A stretch of 14,640 bases of DNA, taken from positions 12,183 to 26,822 of the forward strand of contig JAUMYR010000027.1 of assembly GCA_030528545.1 (NCBI GenBank), written 5' to 3'. The stretch is from Propionibacteriaceae bacterium. GTDB lineage: Bacteria > Actinomycetota > Actinomycetes > Propionibacteriales > Propionibacteriaceae. The position numbers and the translations under genes were made by a program. Shown piece after piece: positions 8,403 to 14,640 of this stretch. Below the pieces are notes generated by a model. That model did not search any database and was not told the DNA's origin. It saw only the letters and a list, made by a program, of their open reading frames with translations. Positions within the stretch are counted from its first letter, which is position 1; every line of letters starts with the position of its first letter.

Positions 8403-8432
8403 ATTGTAGGCGCTTTCGTCCGAGATTGCGAA
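8403..8432 (-). promoter_or_regulatory. Promoter for tRNA-Trp and downstream secE-nusG operon
   Basis: On the minus strand, -10 TACAAT (8408-8403) matches the housekeeping consensus at five of six bases. TTCGCA (8432-8427), 18 bases upstream, is a four-of-six -35. Transcription would begin near 8396, giving a leader of about 60 bases before the tRNA, removed by RNase P. This is the best consensus promoter in the window. Confidence 0.65.
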
Positions 8433-8440
8433 CTCGCTGC

Positions 8441-9322
8441 TCAACAGGGGTCCGGCAGCCAGGATCCCGAGGCAAGTCTGAACCGTTCGGCTTCTAGGTT
8501 GCTGCGCGCACTCTCCTGCCATTGGCGCAACCCCTGCGCGGTGTGGAACAGCTGGGCCCGGATAAAGCCCTCGACTAGGGCCAGCCGCCCCTCCAGGAAG
8601 TCCCGGCGCCCCAGGGCGCGGTACTCGTAGCGGATATCGCGCAAGGAGACGTGGTACCGGCCCGGGACCGCGGCCAGGATCGCCAGGTCGGCGTCGCACA
8701 GCAGGGCGCCCGCCTGGTCCGCCTGGTCCGGCGAATGGTCGATGGTCAACCGGATCAGCCGGGCGACCTCGGCGCGTTCGCCCACGGAGACCACTCCGCG
8801 CAATTCAGAATCGGCCAGCGCGGCGCTGGCCTCTTCGTCCTGGCCCGGCACGCCGTCATAGACCGCGTCGTGGTACCAGGCTGCCAGCCGGACCGGACGC
8901 GGCACCTCACCGGCCAGGCTCTCCAGCCGGTCCAGCACCTCGGCCAGGTGGCTGGCATCGTGATAGCGGCGGTGCGGCTCCCGCCAGCGAGCCAGGACTC
9001 GCTTTCCGATATCGGGTGCGAGCGGCCACCGCTTGAGCAGTTCCCGGTCCGAGGGGACCGGGCGACGGGCCCCCGATGGCATACCCAGCCCCGATCCGGC
9101 CAGCCTGGCCGCGAGCTCGCCCTCCCCGACCGGCCGGGCCCCGTGTTCCAGGGCCGGGCGGAGGAATCCTTCCGGCAGCGTGTAGCGATCGTGGTCGAAC
9201 GCCCTCGCCCCCAGCCCGATTCCGGCGGCGAAGTCGTGCAGCTCCCACAGCGATTCGTCTGAGATCATGTGACCGAAACCCGTTGCGCCAGTGGGCTGGA
9301 GCGATTCGTTCATCCAGATCAT
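8441..9322 (-). CDS. DUF4031 / HD-domain fusion protein, predicted metal-dependent phosphohydrolase
   Basis: A 293-residue two-part protein. Residues 1 to about 80 match DUF4031, a small actinobacterial domain of unknown function (HMISDESLWELHDFAAGIGL, AFDHDRYTLPEGF). From about 95 on it is an HD-family hydrolase: RRYHDASHLAEVL supplies His121 and His125, and AAWYHDAVYDG supplies the His151-Asp152 pair, so the metal-binding set appears intact. HD proteins of this type hydrolyse phosphate esters or nucleotides; the substrate is unknown. I start at ATG 9322 because DUF4031 proteins open close to this residue; a TTG at 9331 and GTG at 9328 are in frame but less likely. A -10 like TATGGT (9335-9330) ends seven bases before the ATG. 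The gene points away from the exporter pair and ends just before the tRNA promoter. Confidence 0.82.
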   Translation of the reverse strand: MIWMNESLQPTGATGFGHMISDESLWELHDFAAGIGLGARAFDHDRYTLPEGFLRPALEHGARPVGEGELAARLAGSGLGMPSGARRPVPSDRELLKRWPLAPDIGKRVLARWREPHRRYHDASHLAEVLDRLESLAGEVPRPVRLAAWYHDAVYDGVPGQDEEASAALADSELRGVVSVGERAEVARLIRLTIDHSPDQADQAGALLCDADLAILAAVPGRYHVSLRDIRYEYRALGRRDFLEGRLALVEGFIRAQLFHTAQGLRQWQESARSNLEAERFRLASGSWLPDPC

Positions 9323-9397
9323 GCCCACCAACCATAGGGCCGCAACGACTCGGGTCGCAGAATCGATCCGACTTTGGTCCCAAGCCGAGGGCGAAGC

Positions 9398-9426
9398 GCG
9401 ACAGTCTGCCCAGGGCAGAGTAACCT
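9398..9426 (+). promoter_or_regulatory. Promoter with perfect palindromic operator filling its spacer
   Basis: The -35 GCGACA (9398-9403) and -10 TAACCT (9421-9426) are separated by exactly 17 bases. Those 17 bases are G, then TCTGCCCAGGGCAGA (9405-9419, a perfect 7-1-7 palindrome), then G. The -10 ends seven bases before the ATG at 9434, so the transcript would be leaderless or nearly so, and the palindrome acts as DNA, not RNA. A dimeric repressor, or a promoter-remodelling activator, bound there would directly control the exporter genes. No regulator gene adjoins it; the cognate protein must be encoded elsewhere. Confidence 0.6.
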
Positions 9427-9433
9427 TCCCCGC

Positions 9434-10399
9434 ATGACCGAGCTAGCCATCATGACTCGCGGGCTCACCAAAACCTATCGCCGTGGCGCGGTGGTCGCGG
9501 TGAGTTCACTCGACCTCAACGTTCCCCGCGGCGGAGTCCACGGGTTCCTGGGGCCAAACGGCTCGGGCAAGACCACGACGATCCGGATGCTGCTCGGGCT
9601 GATCCATGCGGACTCGGGCACCATGGAGATCCTGGGCAAGACCGTCCCTCAGCAGCTCGACTACGTCATCAACGATGTCGGCGCCATCGTCGAGTCGCCT
9701 AAGTTCTTTCCCGAGTTCTCCGCGCGCAAGAACCTGGAGATTCTGGCTCAGTCCATCGGGGTCGGTAAGGCGCGGGTCTCCGAGGTGCTGGAATATGTCG
9801 GTCTGACCGGGCGGGCCAAGAGCCCGTACAAGACCTTCTCGCTGGGCATGAAACAGCGGCTGGCGATCGCGGGCACCATGCTCAAGGACCCCGAGATCTT
9901 CATCTTCGACGAGCCCACCAACGGGCTCGACCCGTCTGGCATCCACGAGATCCGGGAGACCATGCGCGGTCTGGGCGCGATGGGCAAGACGGTGCTGGTG
10001 TCGTCCCACATCCTCCACGAGATTGAGCAGATCGCCGACACCGTGACGATCATCGGACGCGGACGCCTGCTCGCCGAGGGCAGCGTCGCCGAGATCCTGA
10101 AGAGCGGACCCACCTCGGTGCGGGTGAAGCTGGGCGACCTGCGCCGCGGGGCCCAGGTGCTGGCCACGGCCGGGTTCGTCGCCACGGTCGAGAAGGACGA
10201 CCATGTCCTCGTCACCCACGATGAGCCGATAGACCCGGCCGAGGTCTCCAGGCTGCTCGGCGAGCAGGGGCTGTGGGTCAGCGAGCTCGTTACGCAACGC
10301 CGCAACCTGGAAGAGGTCTTCCTCGAGCTGACGGCTTCGGAGCATCTGACGATCACCCAGTCCGGCGGCGGCCGGGCGCGGCGAGGAGCAGCAGCATGA
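9434..10399 (+). CDS. ABC transporter ATP-binding protein, BcrA-like
   Basis: A 321-residue cytoplasmic ATPase of a drug/peptide-type exporter. Motifs are Walker A GPNGSGKT (40-47), signature SLGMKQRL (136-143), Walker B IFIFDEP (155-161) with Glu160, and switch His192 in VSSHILHE. The Q-loop position reads AIVESP (Glu87 rather than Gln), and the signature is SLGMK rather than LSGGQ; both are usual in the bacitracin/lantibiotic immunity (BcrA/NatA-like) group. An in-frame ATG at 9374 lies upstream of the promoter, so the start is ATG 9434, immediately after the -10. The stop overlaps the permease ATG (ATGA, 10396-10399). With the permease it forms a second exporter, independent of the two-component-linked one. 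Substrate unknown. Confidence 0.93.
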   Translation: MTELAIMTRGLTKTYRRGAVVAVSSLDLNVPRGGVHGFLGPNGSGKTTTIRMLLGLIHADSGTMEILGKTVPQQLDYVINDVGAIVESPKFFPEFSARKNLEILAQSIGVGKARVSEVLEYVGLTGRAKSPYKTFSLGMKQRLAIAGTMLKDPEIFIFDEPTNGLDPSGIHEIRETMRGLGAMGKTVLVSSHILHEIEQIADTVTIIGRGRLLAEGSVAEILKSGPTSVRVKLGDLRRGAQVLATAGFVATVEKDDHVLVTHDEPIDPAEVSRLLGEQGLWVSELVTQRRNLEEVFLELTASEHLTITQSGGGRARRGAAA

Positions 10400-11334
10400 T
10401 CAATCTCATCAAGGCCGAGACTTCGCGTCTGCTCGCCCGGCGGGTGCTGTGGATCGGGATACTGGTCGCGCTCGGCGGGTGCGCCATCATGCTGGTCGGC
10501 AACTACTGGTCGATCAGCCCGCTCCCGGAGCAAGAGGCGGCCCAGCTACGCAGCACCTTCGACGACTACCTAGCCGACTGGAAGCGCGACCCGGCGTCGG
10601 TGTGTCACCCCGAAGACCAGGCCTGCCACACCACCGAGCCCACCTTCGAGACGTGGGCCGGGATTGTCCGCCAGGGGTTCGGCGAGTCGATGCTGTCCCT
10701 GGCCTCCAGCGCCGCGACGATCTCCTTCCTCGCGATGCTCATCATCTCGGCCTCGCTACTGGGAGCAGAGTTCGCCACCGGCGCCATCTCGAACCAGCTG
10801 AGTTTCGTGCCGAACCGCACCAGGGTGTACACGGCCAAGGGTGTCGTCTCCGCTGCCGCGGGGGTCGTGGTGAGCATGCTCTTACTGGGGCTGTCCCTGT
10901 TGGTGGGATGGCTGAGTTACCTGGGCGTCCACGGAGCGGAGAAGACCGTCGGGGCCGAGGCCGCCTTCCTGGGGGCCGCCCGTGGGCTCTTGCTGGGGTT
11001 GTTCGGCGCGCTGCTCGGATTCACCCTGACCGCCCTGTTGACCCGCACCGCCGCCGTGATCGGCATCGTGCTGGGTTACACATTCTTCCAGGGTGTCACC
11101 AGCCTGTTCGTGCACCTATTCAAGGCCCCCTGGCTGTACCGCATCGCCCCCGAGATCAACCTCAAAGCGATCACGGGCGGGACGTTCAGCAGCTACTACT
11201 TCCCTACGTCGGAGTCATCGACGCCCACCGAGATCATCGTCACGGCGGGCGAGGGCCTGATCTACTGGGCAGTCTTGAGCGCGATGCTGATCGCGGTGTC
11301 CTGGTTTGTCTTCGGCAGGCGCAGCCTGAGCTGA
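10396..11334 (+). CDS. ABC-2 type transporter permease
   Basis: A 312-residue membrane protein. A first helix (about residues 15-36) is followed by a long polar loop (about 37-97) containing SVCHPEDQACHT, then four to five more helices in the C-terminal two thirds and a last one ending FGRRSLS. Topology places the loop outside the cell, where its two cysteines, six residues apart, could form a disulfide. This large loop after helix 1 occurs in BcrB/NatB-like exporter permeases. The ATG at 10396 overlaps the ATPase stop, with AGGAG at 10383-10387 as ribosome site. It is the last gene of the unit: a strong hairpin follows at 11360. Pairing with the upstream ATPase is nearly certain; the transported compound is unknown. 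Confidence 0.88.
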   Translation: MINLIKAETSRLLARRVLWIGILVALGGCAIMLVGNYWSISPLPEQEAAQLRSTFDDYLADWKRDPASVCHPEDQACHTTEPTFETWAGIVRQGFGESMLSLASSAATISFLAMLIISASLLGAEFATGAISNQLSFVPNRTRVYTAKGVVSAAAGVVVSMLLLGLSLLVGWLSYLGVHGAEKTVGAEAAFLGAARGLLLGLFGALLGFTLTALLTRTAAVIGIVLGYTFFQGVTSLFVHLFKAPWLYRIAPEINLKAITGGTFSSYYFPTSESSTPTEIIVTAGEGLIYWAVLSAMLIAVSWFVFGRRSLS

Positions 11335-11359
11335 ACCTGGGTGCATCCCCATACACGCT

Positions 11360-11390
11360 GAAGGGCCGACCCCTGTGGGGTGGGCCCTTC
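11360..11390. terminator. Bidirectional terminator hairpin between exporter permease and fba
   Basis: GAAGGGCC (11360-11367) pairs with GGCCCTTC (11383-11390). Inside it, ACCCC (11369-11373) pairs with GGGGT (11377-11381) around a TGT loop, with one G-G mismatch between the two helices. The hairpin lies between convergent stops (11334 and 11401), only 10 bases beyond the end of fba, so it probably serves both. Confidence 0.85.
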
Positions 11391-11400
11391 ATCTTGAAGC

Positions 11401-12432
<1,032 letters not shown>

Positions 12433-12462
12433 GACAGCCTCTTTCTGGATAGTCGGAACACG

Positions 12463-12515
12463 ACGTGCCGGACCGACGCCTCGGCACGTGCGTACCCTCC
12501 CAGTCTCTCAAATAC
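12463..12515 (-). promoter_or_regulatory. fba upstream region: SigB/SigF-like promoter candidate and 8-bp dyad
   Basis: On the minus strand GTAT (12515-12512), a 14-base spacer and GGGTAC (12497-12492) fit the GNNT-N14-16-GGGTAC pattern described for Streptomyces SigB-type promoters. No good housekeeping -35/-10 pair is visible. Transcription would start near 12485, inside the first arm of a perfect dyad: ACGTGCCG (12463-12470) and CGGCACGT (12482-12489), separated by 11 bases. The dyad could be an operator just downstream of the start, or, if the start lies further up, a 5' hairpin. Both motifs are short and may be chance. Confidence 0.33.
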
Positions 12516-12538
12516 CGCCGCTAGATGCGCAAGAGGGG

Positions 12539-13063
12539 TCACAACAAATCATCAAGTGGACCCATGTCGAGCCCGGGACGCCCATAGGCACGCAGCGCCG
12601 CGTCCAGGGTGCCCGGCATGACGTCGAGAAAACTGAACGGGATCTGCTCCCAATCCCCCGCATAGGTCTGCACCACCAGCTTGGGACCAGCACCCGAATA
12701 ACCACCCGCGGCCCACACCCTGCTGACCTCTGACCAGGCGAAACGGCGTCCATTCAATCCGATGCCCGAGGAGGACACGGTGACCGCGGGGCCCGTACCA
12801 ATCCGCCGGAGATCGCGGCTCGCGCTAACCCAGGAAACCGCGGAGACCACTAGCCAGAAAGCCGAGACACTGAACCACACACCGAACATGCCAGCCGCCA
12901 TGACGAGCGACCATTCCTGCCCCAACCGGAAGTAGATGAACAGGCAGATGCCGAAGCTCAACACCATGCCAGCCACCCGGAACCCGAAAGCCCACCTGGC
13001 GCGTGAGCGCCGCGCCTGGGTGAACGCCGGATTGAAGGCGACTACCAACTCGGTTAGGTTCAT
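12539..13063 (-). CDS. Hypothetical two-helix membrane protein, PH-like C-terminal domain
   Basis: A 174-residue protein I do not recognise by name. A short cytoplasmic N-terminus rich in Arg (QARRSRARW) leads into two hydrophobic helices (about residues 27-46 and 50-78). They are followed by a soluble domain (about 90-150) with alternating strands and a SGIGLNGRRFAWSEVSRVWA pattern, like the bacterial PH-type domains found after paired helices in small actinobacterial membrane proteins. I start at ATG 13063; ATGs at 13069 and 13072 are in frame and a longer frame reaches 13117, but TACCAT (13076-13071) is a -10 like hexamer seven bases before 13063. The start region overlaps that of the divergent DUF2079 gene. 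fba lies downstream on the same strand. Function unknown. Confidence 0.62.
   Translation of the reverse strand: MNLTELVVAFNPAFTQARRSRARWAFGFRVAGMVLSFGICLFIYFRLGQEWSLVMAAGMFGVWFSVSAFWLVVSAVSWVSASRDLRRIGTGPAVTVSSSGIGLNGRRFAWSEVSRVWAAGGYSGAGPKLVVQTYAGDWEQIPFSFLDVMPGTLDAALRAYGRPGLDMGPLDDLL
13032..13060 (+). promoter_or_regulatory. Promoter for the DUF2079 gene, inside the divergent gene
   Basis: TTGAAG (13032-13037), a 17-base spacer and TAGGTT (13055-13060) form a reasonable housekeeping promoter. Transcription should start around 13067, three or four bases before the ATG at 13071, so the mRNA would be leaderless or nearly so. The whole promoter lies within the coding sequence of the minus-strand membrane protein gene. 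Confidence 0.5.
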
Positions 13064-13070
13064 GGGCATC

Positions 13071-14456
13071 ATGGTAATGCGTGCCTCCCATATCACCGCC
13101 GCGTCATCTGCGGTCATCGCCGCACTGGCGTACAGCGTGCTTGGCTATCAGCAGTGGACGACCGGCTGGGTGCCCTCCTGGGACCTTGGCATCTTCAGCC
13201 AGCTGGCGCGGGCTTATTCCCACTGGCAGGAACCGATCGTCCCGATCAAGGGTGAGGGGTTCAACCTGCTCGGCGACCACTTTCACCCGATTCTGGTGCT
13301 GCTCGGCCCGGTCTGGGCGGTGTGGCCAAGCGGGATGTCCCTGCTGATCGTCCAAAGCCTGCTGTTTGGCCTGTCCGCCTATCCGCTCACCCGTTACGCG
13401 GCTGACCGCTATGGCATCGCTTTCGGTTCGGCGATAGGGCTCGGTTATGGGTTGAGCTGGGGATTGCAGTCGGCCGCGTCGAGCCAGTTCCATGAGATCG
13501 CCTTCGCCGTGCCCATGCTCTCCTTCGGCCTGGTCGCTTACCTGGAGGGGCGCTGGCCGGCTTCGGCGCTGTGGATCGGGGCACTGGTCTTCGTCAAGGA
13601 GGACCTAGGCCTCACGGTGGCCCTGTTCGCGCTCGTGCTGTGGGGCAGGCACCGCGACACCGGCAGGCCCTCGCCCTGGCCGCAGAACCGCGAGCAGCGG
13701 ATCGCCCTCGGCCTCGCTCTTTGGGGCCTGACCTGGATGGTGCTGTCAACCACGGTCATCCTTCCCGCTCTCAATCCCGATCAGCGCTATGACTACACCA
13801 ACCGCCTCACCGGGATCGGTGCCTCCCTGGCTCATCCTGAGACCTATGTGGCCCTGGTGATGCTCGCATGTGCTGCTGGCATCATCGGGCTGCGTTCGCC
13901 CCTGGCCTGGCTCATGGCCCCGACCCTGGCCTGGCGGCTGGCGGGCAATGTCAGCTACTACTGGGGATGGGAATGGCATTATTCGGCCACGCTCATGCCG
14001 ATCGCGGTCGCCGCGCTACTCGACCAGGCCCAGTCCTGGGCTGGCCGAGATCGAGATGGCGCGACGCGGGCCCGGATCCGCTGGCTGGCCGTCTGCCTCC
14101 TGATCGTCTCCACCCTGGGGCTGGGAAGCAAGCAGCCTCTCGCGCGGCTCGGGCAGAGTATCTACTGGGATACCTGGCGAGCACCGGGTATGGCCTCGGC
14201 CTTGGGAATCGTCCCAGCCGGAGCCACGGTCCTCACCGATCTCTCGCTGATGTCCTATCTCGTCCCCGACCGCACGGTGTACTGGGTCGGGCACCCCCAT
14301 TCCGCGCCCGATTACATCGTCCGCAATACCCAGTCGAACGCCTGGGACGAGCCTGCCATCGCCAATCTCGCCGACTGGGCGAGCGCGCGGTTCGGACAGC
14401 CCTACGAGATCGTCCACGACGCCGACTACTACGTGATCGCCCGCCGCCTCAGTTGA
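13071..14456 (+). CDS. DUF2079 multi-pass membrane protein
   Basis: A 461-residue polytopic membrane protein of the DUF2079 family (function not established; its layout resembles GT-C type glycosyltransferases). Family landmarks are SWDLGIFSQ (36-44) after the first helix, KGEGFNLLGDHFHPIL (60-75), SQFHEIAFAVPML (138-150) and FVKEDLGL (174-181). The early acidic/His motifs face the outside in GT-C folds, where they would bind metal and a lipid-linked sugar; applying that here is inference. About nine hydrophobic helices are followed by a soluble C-terminal part (about 370-461). ATGs at 13062, 13071 and 13077 are in frame; I prefer 13071 because the predicted transcript start lies at about 13067. 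The frame stays open upstream to 12936, but that overlaps the divergent gene. Confidence 0.82.
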   Translation: MVMRASHITAASSAVIAALAYSVLGYQQWTTGWVPSWDLGIFSQLARAYSHWQEPIVPIKGEGFNLLGDHFHPILVLLGPVWAVWPSGMSLLIVQSLLFGLSAYPLTRYAADRYGIAFGSAIGLGYGLSWGLQSAASSQFHEIAFAVPMLSFGLVAYLEGRWPASALWIGALVFVKEDLGLTVALFALVLWGRHRDTGRPSPWPQNREQRIALGLALWGLTWMVLSTTVILPALNPDQRYDYTNRLTGIGASLAHPETYVALVMLACAAGIIGLRSPLAWLMAPTLAWRLAGNVSYYWGWEWHYSATLMPIAVAALLDQAQSWAGRDRDGATRARIRWLAVCLLIVSTLGLGSKQPLARLGQSIYWDTWRAPGMASALGIVPAGATVLTDLSLMSYLVPDRTVYWVGHPHSAPDYIVRNTQSNAWDEPAIANLADWASARFGQPYEIVHDADYYVIARRLS

Positions 14457-14574
14457 GGATGTGGGGAGCACACCTGTCCGGGGAACCAGCTGAGGATCAT
14501 CCGAGCAGATGGCGCTCGCCCTTTAGAACCTGTACTGTTAGCTAGCTTTACTCTGTCCTTTCGTCCAGGCCGCC

Positions 14575-14590
14575 CTAGACCTTCGTCTAG
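14575..14590. repeat. Perfect inverted repeat CTAGAC-CTTC-GTCTAG
   Basis: Six-base arms flank a four-base centre in the noncoding tail after the DUF2079 gene, 118 bases past its stop. No T run follows, so a terminator role is weak. The less GC-rich surroundings suggest a regulatory region for a gene beyond the window. Confidence 0.4.
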
Positions 14591-14624
14591 ATTTCACCAG
14601 AATCCCCACAAAACGGTCTGCCGA

Positions 14625-14640
14625 GTGTTTGGCTAAACAC
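14625..14640. promoter_or_regulatory. Inverted repeat GTGTTTGGCTAAACAC, possible operator
   Basis: GTGTTT (14625-14630) and AAACAC (14635-14640) are perfect arms around GGCT, at the very edge of the window. Size and shape resemble operators of LacI- or GntR-type repressors, but the centre is GC, not the CG usual for LacI-family sites. It may continue beyond the edge. The rest of 14457-14574 holds no gene that I can see. Confidence 0.35.

Noticed and set aside
9374..9433. Upstream ATG as start of the second ABC ATPase
   Set aside because: It lies upstream of the promoter and operator; family alignment and the -10 position both favour ATG 9434.
9506..10345. Minus-strand open frame opposite the second ABC ATPase
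   Set aside because: Same reason: it mirrors a well-supported ATPase gene and has no recognisable domain.

Overview
The window is high-GC, gene-dense actinobacterial DNA and contains no mobile element. It shows tRNA-Trp(CCA) followed by secE-nusG-rplK-rplA, actinobacterial-type NusG and SecE with long N-terminal extensions, LuxR-type two-component systems, a cysteine-free L32 paralogue, and several start codons 7-10 bases after a -10-like hexamer (leaderless style). A member of the Propionibacteriaceae is my best guess, but that is an inference from gene content and protein style; no marker here settles the genus.

Layout, left to right. (1) 1-798 +: sugar-binding part of a LacI-type regulator, probably cut at the window edge. 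(2) 885-4190 +: a four-gene, translationally coupled operon holding an ABC ATPase, an ABC-2 permease, a DesK-like histidine kinase and a NarL/LuxR response regulator. This is the classic layout of a self-sensing drug or lipid export module. (3) 4211-4436 +: a Fur/Zur-type palindrome over a promoter, then a 59-residue zinc-free L32 gene. (4) 4485-5513 +: a secreted or membrane-anchored DUF2330 protein, ending at a strong hairpin shared with the convergent ribosomal operon. (5) 8334-5584 -: tRNA-Trp, secE, nusG, rplK, rplA, covering protein secretion, transcription elongation and the L1 stalk/L11 part of the 50S subunit; rplJ-rplL do not follow. (6) 9322-8441 -: a DUF4031-HD hydrolase fusion. 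(7) 9434-11334 +: a second ABC exporter pair (BcrA-like ATPase plus ABC-2 permease), whose promoter spacer is filled by a perfect 15-bp palindrome. (8) 12432-11401 -: class II fructose-bisphosphate aldolase, convergent with the exporter across a strong terminator hairpin. (9) 13063-12539 - and 13071-14456 +: a small two-helix membrane protein and a DUF2079 multi-pass membrane protein, divergent with start regions that nearly coincide. (10) 14457-14640: noncoding tail with two perfect dyads.

Most genes are ordinary core or common accessory actinobacterial genes. I do not see a clearly new multi-gene system. The most interesting signals are regulatory: the palindrome before the zinc-free L32 gene, the operator filling the promoter spacer of the second exporter, the TGAC/GTCA cluster before the ABC/two-component operon, and the colliding divergent starts near 13065.
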